A DNA stretch of 64,000 nt, taken from positions 39,766 to 103,765 of the forward strand of contig JAGCPH010000046.1 in the NCBI GenBank assembly GCA_017645275.1, given 5' to 3'. A program made the position numbers and the translations under genes. This document shows, piece by piece, positions 33,897 through 43,225 of the stretch; within the stretch, counting starts at the first letter, position 1; each line of letters opens with the position of its first letter. Under the pieces are notes generated by a model. It did not search any database, was not told the origin of the DNA, and saw nothing but the letters and a program-made list of their open reading frames with translations. This DNA is from Bacteroidales bacterium. Its GTDB lineage: Bacteria > Bacteroidota > Bacteroidia > Bacteroidales > F082.

Positions 33897-34852
33897 TATA
33901 TAATTCCTTCCTTGATGATGTCGTGAATATGAACCATTCCAATGTATCTGCCGCCGTCCATGACGGGAAGCACTGAAATTTCTTTATGTTGCATTATGTT
34001 GAGTGCGTCGGCGACAAGAGAGTTTTTCTCGACTGTGCGAGGGTTTTTCGTCATGATGTCGCGTACCTTCACAGCCTCGATGTTTGGGTGTCTCATCAGC
34101 ATTCGACGCAGGTCGCCGTCGGTGACGATACCCACGAGCTGTCCGTTTTCGATGACGGCGGCGGCACCGAGCATCTTTTCGGAAATCTCGATGATGGCCT
34201 GTGTCATGATGTCGTCGGGACTCACCTGTGGCGTGCCATTTTTCACGCAGAGGTCGCCAACGGTGAGGTAAAGACGTTTGCCCAAGGCACCACCTGGATG
34301 GAACTTTGCGAAGTCCTGCGCCGTGAATCCGCGCAGTTTGAGGAGCGCTACTGCCATGGCGTCACCCATCACAAGTTGAGCCGTGGTGGAACTGGTCGGA
34401 GCGAGGTTGTTTGGACAGGCCTCTCGCGGCACGGTGGTGTCGAGCACAAAATCGGCTTGTTTTGCCAGATATGACTCGCGGTTGCCGACGATGGCGACGA
34501 GCTTGTTTTTCCTTATTTTTATCAAAGGTATTAACACTTTAATCTCAGGTGTTTCGCCACTTTTCGACACGATGACAACCACGTCGTTGTCGCGGATGAT
34601 GCCTAAATCACCGTGTATGGCGTCGGCGGCGTGCATGAAAACAGCCGTCGTGCCCGTCGAATTGAGCGTAGCGACGATTTTTTGCGCTATATTTGCGCTT
34701 TTTCCAATGCCCGAAACGATGACATTGCCCTTCGAATTATATATTAATTCGACCACTTTTTCGAAATCATCGGTGAGAAGTGACTTTAATCCTAAGATTG
34801 AATTTGCTTCATTATCAATGACTTGCAGCGCAATTTCGCGTAAATTTTCCAT
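33896..34852 (-). CDS. kdsD: KpsF/GutQ-type arabinose-5-phosphate isomerase (KdsD)
   Basis: 318 residues: an N-terminal SIS sugar isomerase domain (about 30-170; [42 protein letters not shown]) and two C-terminal CBS domains (about 205-318; [35 protein letters not shown]). It converts ribulose-5-phosphate to arabinose-5-phosphate, the first step of Kdo synthesis. It is directly upstream of lptB. Confidence 0.92.
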   Translation of the reverse strand: MENLREIALQVIDNEANSILGLKSLLTDDFEKVVELIYNSKGNVIVSGIGKSANIAQKIVATLNSTGTTAVFMHAADAIHGDLGIIRDNDVVVIVSKSGETPEIKVLIPLIKIRKNKLVAIVGNRESYLAKQADFVLDTTVPREACPNNLAPTSSTTAQLVMGDAMAVALLKLRGFTAQDFAKFHPGGALGKRLYLTVGDLCVKNGTPQVSPDDIMTQAIIEISEKMLGAAAVIENGQLVGIVTDGDLRRMLMRHPNIEAVKVRDIMTKNPRTVEKNSLVADALNIMQHKEISVLPVMDGGRYIGMVHIHDIIKEGII

Positions 34853-34901
34853 TTTTGAAAATTTTTTTAAAAATTTCTTGTTTTATTAAAATTAAAAGTT
34901 A

Positions 34902-34909
34902 TAACTTTG
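34902..34909 (+). promoter_or_regulatory. -7 element of recQ
   Basis: TAACTTTG, 47 bases before the recQ ATG. The leader contains a second pyrimidine-poor stretch but no clear hairpin. Confidence 0.6.
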
Positions 34910-34956
34910 TAAAAATAACGATGCAAAGATAAGGATTATTTTTTAATGCTGAAACT

Positions 34957-37161
34957 ATGGCAAAAATTGATGAAAAAAGTTTACATGATTTACTGAAGAA
35001 CGTCTTCGGATTCGACCAGTTTAAAGGAAATCAGAAGGCTATCATAAAAAGCATTCTCTCGGGAAACAACACGTTTGTGCTGATGCCGACGGGTGGCGGT
35101 AAATCATTGTGCTACCAACTGCCAGCCTTGATGAGCGAAGGCACGACGATTGTGGTTTCACCACTTATTGCCTTGATGAAGAACCAGGTTGACATGATTC
35201 GTAACTTCGGTGCTGACACAGGTATCGCCCACGTGATGAACTCGTCGCTGTCGAAGGCGGAACTGCTGCAGGTGCGCGAAGACCTCGTCAACAAGAAGAC
35301 AAAGCTGCTCTATGTCGCGCCTGAATCGCTGACGAAAGAGGAGACGCTGGAGTTTCTGCGAGGCTTGGACATCGCATTCTTTGCCATCGACGAGGCACAC
35401 TGTATCTCGGAATGGGGTCACGACTTCCGTCCGGAATACCGCCGTCTGCGCCCTATCATCAACGCCATCAACCCGAAGCTGCCAATCATAGCTCTGACAG
35501 CCACGGCCACCGTGAAGGTGCAGCAGGACATTATGAAAAACCTTGAGATTCAAGATGCCAAGATATTCAAATCGTCGTTCGACCGCCCGAATCTTTATTA
35601 CGAGGTGAGACCGAAGACGAAAGATGTGGTCAAAGACATTATAAAATATATCAAACAGAACCCTGGAAAATCGGGCATCGTGTATACACTGAGCCGTAAA
35701 AAGGTGGAGGAACTCGCTGAGACTCTGCAAGTTAACGGCATCAAAGCGTTGCCATACCACGCCGGTTTGGACAGCCAGACACGCCGCGAGAATCAGGACA
35801 AGTTCCTGATGGAGGAGGTCGATGTCATTGTGGCTACCATAGCCTTCGGCATGGGCATCGATAAGCCAGATATCCGTTTCGTGATCCACCACGACATTCC
35901 GAAGAGCCTCGAAGGATACTATCAGGAAACAGGCCGTGCGGGTCGTGACGGTGGCGAGGGTAACTGCATCGCATTCTACGACTACGAAGATATTCATAAA
36001 CTCGAGAAATTCAATAAAGGCAAGAACGTCGCTGAACAGGAGATCGCACGCGAATTGCTCAACGAGACAGTGACTTACGCCGAATCGCCAGTTTGTAGAC
36101 ATAAACTGTTGCTGCATTATTTCGGCGAGGAATACGAAAAGGAAAACTGCGGCGCTTGCGACAACTGCCTCAACCCGAAGGTGCGTTTCGACGGTCAGGA
36201 AGACATAAAACTGGTCATTGAAGCAGTGCTGGCTACGAAACAGCTGTTTAAGACCAAGCATATCTCGGAACTCCTTGCAGGAAAAGAGACTGGTGACATC
36301 AAGACCGCGAAGCACGATACCAACGAATATTTCGGTGCCGGCGACGACCACGACGAGAAATATTGGACCTCAATAATCCGTCAGGCTTTGGTTAACAAAT
36401 TGTTAGTCAAAGATATAGATAACTACGGAATCCTGAAGGTGCCGAAAGAAGGCAAGGATTTCGTCAAGAAACCGTACACCGTGATGGTGGCTATGGACCA
36501 CGATTACGACAAAGGCGATGACGATGAGTTCGACGAAGACCGCGTGTCGCTGTCGAAGGACTCAGGCACCGACAAGACCCTGTTCTCGATGCTGAAAGAC
36601 CTTCGCAAGACTATCGCGAAGAAGAAAAACCTGCCACCATTCGTGATTTTCCAAGACCCTTCGTTGGAGGATATGGCAATCCAGTATCCTATCACGATGG
36701 AGGAGCTGACACAGATAGCAGGCGTGGGTGCTGGAAAAGCACAGAAATTCGGTCAGCCGTTTATCGACCTTATTAAAGAATATGTCGAGGAGAACGAGAT
36801 TACACGTCCGAACGACATGGTGGTGAAGTCGGTGGTGAACAAATCAGCATTGAAAATCAGCATCATACAGAATATCGACAAGGAGATTCCGCTCGAAGAC
36901 ATCGCCTATTCAAAGAACCTTGAATTCGACGAGCTCCTGACTGAAATCGAGAGTATCGTGGCGAGCGGAACGCATCTCGACATCAGATATTACACCCGCG
37001 ACAATATCGACCAGTATCATCAGGAGGACATCATTCAATATTTCAAAGAGGCTGAGAGCGATGACCTTGAGACGGCGATGAAGACGTTGGGCGAGAACGA
37101 ATACGAAGAGGAAGAGGTGAGGTTGATGAGAATACAGTTCTTGTCGGAAGTCGGTAATTAA
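34957..37161 (+). CDS. recQ: ATP-dependent DNA helicase RecQ
   Basis: 734-residue 3'-5' helicase of recombination and repair. In order: motif I TGGGKS at 45-50, DEAH box in FAIDEAHCISEWGHDFR, motif VI in YYQETGRAGRDG, zinc-binding cysteines (CRHKLLLHYF, CGACDNC), winged-helix region, an HRDC domain (PLEDMA-like segment followed by ELTQIAGVGAGKAQKFG), and an extra C-terminal helical extension rich in acidic residues. It is longer than E. coli RecQ because of this tail. The DUF4296 lipoprotein gene starts one base after its stop. Confidence 0.95.
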   Translation: MAKIDEKSLHDLLKNVFGFDQFKGNQKAIIKSILSGNNTFVLMPTGGGKSLCYQLPALMSEGTTIVVSPLIALMKNQVDMIRNFGADTGIAHVMNSSLSKAELLQVREDLVNKKTKLLYVAPESLTKEETLEFLRGLDIAFFAIDEAHCISEWGHDFRPEYRRLRPIINAINPKLPIIALTATATVKVQQDIMKNLEIQDAKIFKSSFDRPNLYYEVRPKTKDVVKDIIKYIKQNPGKSGIVYTLSRKKVEELAETLQVNGIKALPYHAGLDSQTRRENQDKFLMEEVDVIVATIAFGMGIDKPDIRFVIHHDIPKSLEGYYQETGRAGRDGGEGNCIAFYDYEDIHKLEKFNKGKNVAEQEIARELLNETVTYAESPVCRHKLLLHYFGEEYEKENCGACDNCLNPKVRFDGQEDIKLVIEAVLATKQLFKTKHISELLAGKETGDIKTAKHDTNEYFGAGDDHDEKYWTSIIRQALVNKLLVKDIDNYGILKVPKEGKDFVKKPYTVMVAMDHDYDKGDDDEFDEDRVSLSKDSGTDKTLFSMLKDLRKTIAKKKNLPPFVIFQDPSLEDMAIQYPITMEELTQIAGVGAGKAQKFGQPFIDLIKEYVEENEITRPNDMVVKSVVNKSALKISIIQNIDKEIPLEDIAYSKNLEFDELLTEIESIVASGTHLDIRYYTRDNIDQYHQEDIIQYFKEAESDDLETAMKTLGENEYEEEEVRLMRIQFLSEVGN

Positions 37162-37162
37162 T

Positions 37163-37504
37163 ATGAAAAAAGTACTGTTTTTATTAGTCGTTTTGTGCGT
37201 TTTAGGCAGCTGTAGCAGTGAAAAGAAGAGACAGTCGCCTGAGGTGTTGCTTTCTGAGGAACAGATGGTCGACGTGATTACCGACGTACAGATCATGGAG
37301 GCAACTATAAGCTATAAACGTAATACAAATCAGAAGACAGCATACCTGAAAACCATCGGCTACGACACGCTTTTTTCGCATTACGGCATCACCGATTCAA
37401 TCTTTGAAGAGAATATGAAGTACTACAACGACGTTGATCCTTATACACTTATAAGGATTATGGACTCGGTGGAGGTGCGCCTTGAGCGGATGAAGAATCA
37501 ATGA
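37163..37504 (+). CDS. DUF4296 lipoprotein
   Basis: 113-residue lipoprotein (lipobox LGSC, Cys17). The SPEVLLSEEQMVDVITDVQI opening and the following helices (YDTLFSHYGITDSIFEENMKYY) match DUF4296 of Bacteroidota, whose function is unknown. It is cotranscribed with recQ by position. Its 3' end overlaps the 3' end of convergent uvrC by 7 bases. Confidence 0.85.
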   Translation: MKKVLFLLVVLCVLGSCSSEKKRQSPEVLLSEEQMVDVITDVQIMEATISYKRNTNQKTAYLKTIGYDTLFSHYGITDSIFEENMKYYNDVDPYTLIRIMDSVEVRLERMKNQ

Positions 37505-39264
37505 AAATGCTCGTAAACGATTTTTGCCTTGGCGGGACCGATAATCTCGCTAAGTCGTTGTAAATCAGCTTCTTTAATGTTTTTTACGGATTTCAATTCG
37601 AGGAGTAGCTTCTCGGCGGTGGCCTTTCCTATACCTTTGATGTCGTTCATCTCGGAATGCACGAAGCCTTTCTGGAACTGCTTGCGATGGAAGGTGATTG
37701 CAAATCTATGCACCTCGTCCTGGATGTGCGTCAGAAGCTTGAAAACCTCAGAGTTTATCTTGATTTGCACGGTTTTTGGAGGGAAGCCGAATAACAGCTC
37801 ATTTGTGCGGTGGCGGTCGTCTTTGGCAAGTCCTGCAATAGGAATACTGAGATGAAGCTCGTCCTCTATAACCTGGCGTACTACCTCCATCTGGCCTTTG
37901 CCGCCGTCGGTGATGATGAGGTTTGGCAGCTCTTTGCCTTCTTCTTTGAGTCGCGAATAGCGTCGGCGCACCACCTCACGCATCGAGGCATAGTCGTCGG
38001 GACCTTGCACTGTCTTGATGTTGAAATGGCGATAACCGGCCTTGTTGGGCTTGCCGTTGACGAACTGTACCATGCCAGCCACGGCGTAGTCGCCTTGGAA
38101 GTTGGAGTTGTCGAAACACTCAATGACTGCTGGCGGTTCCGGAAGATGTAAGTCTTTCTGTAGCTCTGTCAAAACACGTTTAGAGTGGCGTTCAGGGTCG
38201 ACGAGAGAGCGCAGTTTCTCGGTCTCAGCACGATATTGCTTGGCGTTGCGAGTTGAGAGAGCCAAAATCTCGAATTTCTCGCCTTTCTTTGGAATGGTGA
38301 ACTTCACGTTTTCGATTTCCATGTCGAGTTTCAGCGGAACAATGATTTCGCGTACGGAACTCTCAAAACGTTGCCGTAACTCTATGATTGCCAACGACAA
38401 AAGTTCTTCTGGCGTTTCCTCAAGTCGGCGTTTCATCTCGATGGAGAACGACTGGATTATCGCCCCTTGGATGATGCGCATGTAGTTGACATAGAACGAG
38501 TTATCGGCGTCGTCGAAGGAGAATACCTCCATATCGTGGAGCGTGTTGCTGCTTACGATGGAGCGTGCGTGATAGTTCTCGAGGAGGTCGTATTTCTTTT
38601 TCAACACCTGCGCCTGCTCGAATTCGAGGCGCGAGGCGTGGTCCATCATCTGCGTCTTCAAATCCTTTAAAACTCCTGAGATATTGCCTTTGATGACTTC
38701 TTTTACATTAAAAATCATTGAGTTATAATCCTCTTCGGAGATGAGGTTAGCGCATGGAGCCTTGCAGTTGCCGATATGATATTCGAGGCACGGACGGCTC
38801 ATCAGATGGTTGCAGGTGCGCAAAGGATAGACCTGCTTCAGGATGTCGAGCAGTGTCCGCGCGGTCATCACGGAAGGGTAGGGGCCGTAGTAAAGTGAGC
38901 CGTCATTGACCCTTTTTCTAGTGAGGAAAACACGTGGAAAACGCTCGTTTTTGATGCAGATCCAAGGATAGGTCTTGTCGTCCTTGAGCATTATGTTGTA
39001 GCGCGGCTTGTACTGCTTGATGAAGTTGTTTTCGAGCAGGAATGCCTCGGCTTCACTGCCAACCACGGTGAATCTGATATCTGCTATTTTGCTGACAAGG
39101 AGACGTGTCTTACCAGTCTGTTCCTTATTGAAATAGCTAGATACTCTGCGTTTTAGGTTTTTTGCCTTGCCGACATAAATAATCTCGCCGCTCTCGTCGA
39201 AGTACTGGTAAACTCCCGGCGAGGTCGGAATTGTTTTTAATATCGAGGTTATTTTGTCGTTCAT
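37498..39264 (-). CDS. uvrC: Excinuclease ABC subunit C (UvrC)
   Basis: 588-residue nuclease making both incisions in nucleotide excision repair. N-terminal GIY-YIG domain (SPGVYQYFDESGEIIYVGKA), cysteine cluster (CNHLMSRPCLEYHIGNCKAPC), UVR motif at about 195-230, RNase H-like C-terminal nuclease (IECFDNSNFQGDYAV, LIITDGGKGQ) and helix-hairpin-helix pair (IKGIGKATAEKLL). Its start overlaps thiL's stop by one base. mfd and recQ are in the same window. Confidence 0.96.
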   Translation of the reverse strand: MNDKITSILKTIPTSPGVYQYFDESGEIIYVGKAKNLKRRVSSYFNKEQTGKTRLLVSKIADIRFTVVGSEAEAFLLENNFIKQYKPRYNIMLKDDKTYPWICIKNERFPRVFLTRKRVNDGSLYYGPYPSVMTARTLLDILKQVYPLRTCNHLMSRPCLEYHIGNCKAPCANLISEEDYNSMIFNVKEVIKGNISGVLKDLKTQMMDHASRLEFEQAQVLKKKYDLLENYHARSIVSSNTLHDMEVFSFDDADNSFYVNYMRIIQGAIIQSFSIEMKRRLEETPEELLSLAIIELRQRFESSVREIIVPLKLDMEIENVKFTIPKKGEKFEILALSTRNAKQYRAETEKLRSLVDPERHSKRVLTELQKDLHLPEPPAVIECFDNSNFQGDYAVAGMVQFVNGKPNKAGYRHFNIKTVQGPDDYASMREVVRRRYSRLKEEGKELPNLIITDGGKGQMEVVRQVIEDELHLSIPIAGLAKDDRHRTNELLFGFPPKTVQIKINSEVFKLLTHIQDEVHRFAITFHRKQFQKGFVHSEMNDIKGIGKATAEKLLLELKSVKNIKEADLQRLSEIIGPAKAKIVYEHFH

Positions 39265-40298
39265 TAAAAATGCTTAAACCCTTGTGCTTCAATCGGAATC
39301 TGATGATTATCAGGTGTTATGAGGTTGGCTTGTCCTTCGTCGGCGGTGATATATCCGATGATGCGGACGTCGTCCATGTCCTTGACCTTTTCGTAGTCGC
39401 TTTGTGCGATGGTGAACAGAAGCTCATAGTCTTCGCCGCCGTTGAGCGCTGCGATGCTCGGCACTATGTTGAAGTCCTTTGCTGTCTGTATCGTCTTCTG
39501 GTTCATCGGGATACGGTCTTCGTAGACCATGCATCCCACCTTCGATTCTTTACAGATATGTAAAACCTCAGATGCCAGACCGTCGGAGATGTCGATCATT
39601 GAGGTCGGTTTGACCTTAAGTTCCTTGAGTGTTTCGATGATGTCACGGCGAGCCTCAGGTTTCAGCTGGCGTTCAAGGATATAGTCGTATCCTGCAAACT
39701 CAGGCTGCATGTTAGGGTCGGCCATGAATGCCGCTTTTTCTCTTTCGAGTATGAGAAGTCCGGTGTAGGCAGCGCCGAGGTTGCCACTTACGCATAACAA
39801 ATCGTTGGGTTTTGCGCCGTTGCGATAGACGATATCTTCTTTTTTAGCCTTTCCGATGACCGTCACCGAGATGAAAAGTCCCGATTTTGAAGCTGTCGTG
39901 TCGCCGCCCACGAGGTCCACATGATAGCGGTCGCAGGCGAGACGGATACCGCGGTATATCTCTTCGATCGCCTCGACGGAGTACTTGCTGCTGATGCCGA
40001 GACCGACGACAATCTGTGTCGGGGTGCCGTTCATGGCATAGATATCCGAGAAGTTGACGACAGCGGCTTTATAGCCGAGGTGCTTGAGCGGACAATAGGT
40101 CATGTCGAAGTGCACGCCTTCGCAGAGGATGTCGACGCTGACGAGTGTCTGTTCGTCTTTATGGTCGATGACTGCCGCGTCGTCGCCGACGGCCTTGAGC
40201 GTTGAGTCGTTGTAAATCTTGACATTCTGCACGAGCTTGTCGATGAGAGCGAACTCGCCGAGTTCCGAGAGGTTGGTGATGTTTTCCTGATCTGCCAT
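39264..40298 (-). CDS. thiL: Thiamine-monophosphate kinase ThiL
   Basis: 344-residue kinase making thiamine diphosphate from the monophosphate. Family blocks: VGDDAAVI near residue 37-44, VNFSDIYAMNG, LVGGDTTASKSGLFISVTVIG, MIDISDGLASEVLHI and NGGEDYELLFT. No TPP riboswitch is seen in the short upstream region, where a tRNA gene lies on the same strand. Confidence 0.95.
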   Translation of the reverse strand: MADQENITNLSELGEFALIDKLVQNVKIYNDSTLKAVGDDAAVIDHKDEQTLVSVDILCEGVHFDMTYCPLKHLGYKAAVVNFSDIYAMNGTPTQIVVGLGISSKYSVEAIEEIYRGIRLACDRYHVDLVGGDTTASKSGLFISVTVIGKAKKEDIVYRNGAKPNDLLCVSGNLGAAYTGLLILEREKAAFMADPNMQPEFAGYDYILERQLKPEARRDIIETLKELKVKPTSMIDISDGLASEVLHICKESKVGCMVYEDRIPMNQKTIQTAKDFNIVPSIAALNGGEDYELLFTIAQSDYEKVKDMDDVRIIGYITADEGQANLITPDNHQIPIEAQGFKHF

Positions 40299-40331
40299 GT
40301 GAAATATTTTTATGCAAAAATAATAAAAAAA

Positions 40332-40361
40332 CGCTCGTCAAAGTATCTTTTTCGACGAGCG
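40332..40361 (-). terminator. Terminator of the CAT tRNA
   Basis: CGCTCGTC (40332-40339) and GACGAGCG (40354-40361) form an 8-bp stem. On the minus strand it follows the tRNA and is succeeded by a T run. Confidence 0.85.
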
Positions 40362-40376
40362 GTGCAATTTTTTTTG

Positions 40377-40450
40377 TGCTCCCACTAGGACTTGAACCTA
40401 GGACCAACTGATTATGAGTCAGCTACTCTAACCGACTGAGCTATAGGAGC
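40377..40450 (-). tRNA. tRNA with anticodon CAT (Ile2 or elongator Met)
   Basis: Complete 74-base cloverleaf on the minus strand with loop CTCATAA. All stems pair (acceptor GCTCCTA/TGGGAGC). It is not the initiator type, since 1-72 pairs. Acceptor pairs C4-G69 and C5-G68 are recognition elements for TilS, the lysidine synthetase, so it may be tRNA-Ile2 (read as ATA) and not elongator Met. Sequence alone does not settle this. No CCA is encoded. Confidence 0.9.
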
Positions 40451-40468
40451 TGGAAAAATTTCCGGCTG

Positions 40469-40498
40469 CAAAAATACAAAAAAATCTAATACTGGCAA
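40469..40498 (-). promoter_or_regulatory. Promoter of the CAT tRNA
   Basis: On the minus strand TTG (40498-40496) is followed after 19 bases by TATTTTTG (40476-40469). The tRNA starts 18 bases further on. Confidence 0.8.
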
Positions 40499-40528
40499 TA
40501 AAAAGTTGAAAAAATATTCAATTGCCGG

Positions 40529-40563
40529 TGATTTCTCCACTCCCTCTGGTCGGTCGAAATGAC
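40529..40563. repeat. Single copy of the GATTTCTCC...GTCGAAATGAC repeat
   Basis: A 35-base unit, GATTTCTCCACTCC to GGTCGAAATGAC, next to the 3' end of the C10 protease gene. It matches the units at 2813 and 7949. Confidence 0.7.
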
Positions 40564-40565
40564 AT

Positions 40566-43154
40566 TTATTCCTTAATGATTCGTTTTGTCACTACGCCTT
40601 TTTCGCTTGTTATCCTTATCATATAAATGCCGCTTGACAAATCTTCGACATTGATAACAGCTTCAGTTTCAAGTGTTTGTGCCGATTTGACAAGTTTTCC
40701 GTCAAGGCTATAGATGTCGTATTGTTGGATGTTGTCGCATTCCAGATGTAGCACGTCTTTCACTGGGTTTGGATACAGCTTCAAGTTCATGGCGTAATCC
40801 TCGTCAACGCCAGTGTCGCCGTCGCCACTGATGGCTATCTCGAGCAGGTAAGTGCCTGTCATTCCTGAGAAATACGGTGATACGGCGAAATAGATGGTGC
40901 CTCCGTTGAATGAGATGGTGCCCGGCATCACGTCGTCGTAGCCTTGCGAGTAGTTCTGTCCGTCGGTAGAGTAGGCAAACATGGCGTCGACGGTATATGT
41001 CTGGCCGTTTCCGCTGTTGTATGAGTCATGCAGACGTGCAGATATGACGTAGTTATAGCCTGTCGGCAGGTTGATTCTATAATAGTCGATATCGTTTCCG
41101 ACATGGATGTTGGCACCTGTAGTTCTCACTGTAGTCTGGTGATTTGTCCAGTTGCTTGGTCTGAGTCGGTAAGCCTGGGCTTGAGTGTTGTTATTCTCAT
41201 ATTGGTCGGCATTTGTGGCAGGAGACTCCACCACCACGGTGATCGGGTTTGGGTTATAATAAGCGCCGGCGTAATACCAGCCATTATTATAATATGAAAG
41301 CTCAAGATGATATGTGCCTGGCTCGGCTGTTATTTCGCCTTCGAATGTAAAGCTTTTATAATATCCCGATTGGATGGTAGTGTTTATGATCTGGATGTTT
41401 TGCACCCATGAGCCCTCCAATGTCGACAGACACACCCTTATCCGGCCGTTATAAAGGCTATTGCCGGTATTCGCCACATTCAAATTGATTTTAGCTGTCG
41501 AACCTTGTACCAGTCGTCCGCTGTTTGTTGTGATTGTGAAGTCGGAATATGTCTCTATATCGTCGTAGTAATATATCTCGAAATTGGCTAAATTGTTGTA
41601 ATTTCCGTCATCCACTATGGTCCAGTTGCTGCCGTCTGTGGTATAGAAAATGGCCACTTGATATTGTCCGGGCACAAACATCATATTGCCTGATGTGCTG
41701 AACTGGAATGTGTGATAATAACCCCCTTCAAGATTGTATGATGTGGTATTTATGAAGCCGATGAAATTGCCGCTAGCGTCGAATGCTGCTGCTCCGAAGT
41801 TGCCGTTCAATGTGCCGTTGCCCCAGTTGCCCACGTCGGCTGTCACGCTGATATCGCCTCCAAACCATATCTGGCTGTCGACAGATACCGATGAGTAAAG
41901 ACGAATATCGGTAGTGCTGGTGCCGCCACCGCCACCTCCTCCGCCACCGCCGTTGCCGTCAGGCTCCAGACCGAAGATGGCTTGCTGGTTGTTGGTGAAG
42001 CTGTATGAGCCTCCGCCGGCGCCGCCGCTGCCAGGATTCAAGGCAGATAACGAGAAATAACCGTCATTCTGTCCGTCCCAGCCCCAGTTGAAATGGAATT
42101 TGTCGTTGTTGTCGTAGCCGTCGCACACGAAGCAGTGGCCGCCGTTGCCGAAGCCCGCGTAAAGCACAGGTCTAGACGCGTCGAGGTCGGCACGTAACCA
42201 GCTCTTCCATTGGCTGTCGCTGGTGTAGTCTTTCCGTTCTCCGTGGGCGGTCGATTTATATCCGAAATGGTTTTTGAACGCATATTCGGCACAGTGCTCG
42301 CTGTTGGTGTAACTAGAGATGACGAATGCGCCGCTACCGCCTGTCTCAGCCACGCCGTAGCTCATGTCGACGCTCACGCCGCAGTGATACATCAGGGTGG
42401 CGACGGCGTTGTTGGTGCTCGTCACGCGGTTCGGCATGTTGTTCCAGTCATACTGTGTGCCGCCGAAGTTGGCATACAATGTGCCATATGAACTCGTTGA
42501 GTATGAGTGACTTCCAGTGCCTACTGCAGGATGGTTCCAGTATTTCAGCACCTGTGCCATGCCGGTTGCCACACAACCTGTCACGGTACGTTCGTTGTAT
42601 TGGTTGTCGTACGGACAGAGGTCATTATAATAAGGTGACTGATTCCATCGCGTCTGCACGAGCGGATTCACCACTTTCTCGCCTCTGTTGTTGATAAATT
42701 CTGTCGAGATGCCGGAGAACAACTCTTTCCACTGTCTTGTGGTTGTCTCGTCTGCAACTATATTATTATCAATAATATACTGAACTTCCGAGCTGATTCC
42801 TTTGAGCCAATCATCGATGTTGGCCGGAAGGTTCTCGGTCACAAACTCGCCATATTTCGAATAAGCCAAAATCGGGATGCAGCGGTCGTCGTCAGCCACA
42901 AGCACCCAGCCTTGGTTGTCGTTGAGATTAAAAACGTAAAAGTGTTGGTTTTCAACGCTTCTGTTAGTAATCTGAGTCAATTCTATTGACTTGTACATCT
43001 TCAGGTTGACACCTCTGGCGTCCAGATAGGTATGCCTCTGTTTCATGAAATTCATTCCCACCTGACTTGCCTTATCAGGGCTGACATGCTCCGCAAAAAC
43101 ATTGATCTGCAGGAATGCGATAATTGTCGCTAAGAGTAAAAATCTGAGTTTCAT
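40566..43154 (-). CDS. C10-family cysteine protease with T9SS sorting domain
   Basis: 862-residue secreted protease of the streptopain/interpain type. Signal peptide 1-21; propeptide about 22-165 (inhibitory Spi-like); catalytic Cys194 in TVTGCVATGMAQVL and His340 in FGNGGHCFVCDGYD, with Trp in HFNWGWDG. A glycine-rich linker, CARDB-like beta domains and a type A C-terminal sorting domain follow (LKLYPNPVKDVLHLEC ... SSGIYMIRITSEKG). The T9SS would carry it across the outer membrane. Upstream in-frame starts at 43193 and 43181 lie in or just after the promoter box, so ATG 43154 is preferred. Confidence 0.92.
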   Translation of the reverse strand: MKLRFLLLATIIAFLQINVFAEHVSPDKASQVGMNFMKQRHTYLDARGVNLKMYKSIELTQITNRSVENQHFYVFNLNDNQGWVLVADDDRCIPILAYSKYGEFVTENLPANIDDWLKGISSEVQYIIDNNIVADETTTRQWKELFSGISTEFINNRGEKVVNPLVQTRWNQSPYYNDLCPYDNQYNERTVTGCVATGMAQVLKYWNHPAVGTGSHSYSTSSYGTLYANFGGTQYDWNNMPNRVTSTNNAVATLMYHCGVSVDMSYGVAETGGSGAFVISSYTNSEHCAEYAFKNHFGYKSTAHGERKDYTSDSQWKSWLRADLDASRPVLYAGFGNGGHCFVCDGYDNNDKFHFNWGWDGQNDGYFSLSALNPGSGGAGGGSYSFTNNQQAIFGLEPDGNGGGGGGGGGGTSTTDIRLYSSVSVDSQIWFGGDISVTADVGNWGNGTLNGNFGAAAFDASGNFIGFINTTSYNLEGGYYHTFQFSTSGNMMFVPGQYQVAIFYTTDGSNWTIVDDGNYNNLANFEIYYYDDIETYSDFTITTNSGRLVQGSTAKINLNVANTGNSLYNGRIRVCLSTLEGSWVQNIQIINTTIQSGYYKSFTFEGEITAEPGTYHLELSYYNNGWYYAGAYYNPNPITVVVESPATNADQYENNNTQAQAYRLRPSNWTNHQTTVRTTGANIHVGNDIDYYRINLPTGYNYVISARLHDSYNSGNGQTYTVDAMFAYSTDGQNYSQGYDDVMPGTISFNGGTIYFAVSPYFSGMTGTYLLEIAISGDGDTGVDEDYAMNLKLYPNPVKDVLHLECDNIQQYDIYSLDGKLVKSAQTLETEAVINVEDLSSGIYMIRITSEKGVVTKRIIKE

Positions 43155-43190
43155 ACGCGTATATTTTTGTTGACCTTTCATTTGAAAGTG

Positions 43191-43221
43191 CAAATATACG
43201 CTATGTTTTTCAAAAAAACAA
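43191..43221 (-). promoter_or_regulatory. Promoter of the C10 protease gene
   Basis: TTG (43221-43219), then 20 bases, then TATATTTG (43198-43191) on the minus strand. It places the mRNA start between 43190 and 43185, 30-35 bases before the ATG at 43154. Confidence 0.7.
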
Positions 43222-43225
43222 GAAA

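Noticed and set aside
35158-36351. 397-codon open frame opposite recQ
   Set aside because: It is the antisense of a complete recQ helicase with all motifs; the translated sequence has no recognisable domain and no promoter box.
39264-40376. TPP riboswitch before thiL
   Set aside because: The short region upstream of thiL holds only the tRNA terminator and tRNA; no thi-box sequence is visible.
43155-43193. N-terminal extension of the C10 protease
   Set aside because: The first start lies in the promoter box and the next one only a few bases after it; the extension also spoils the signal peptide.
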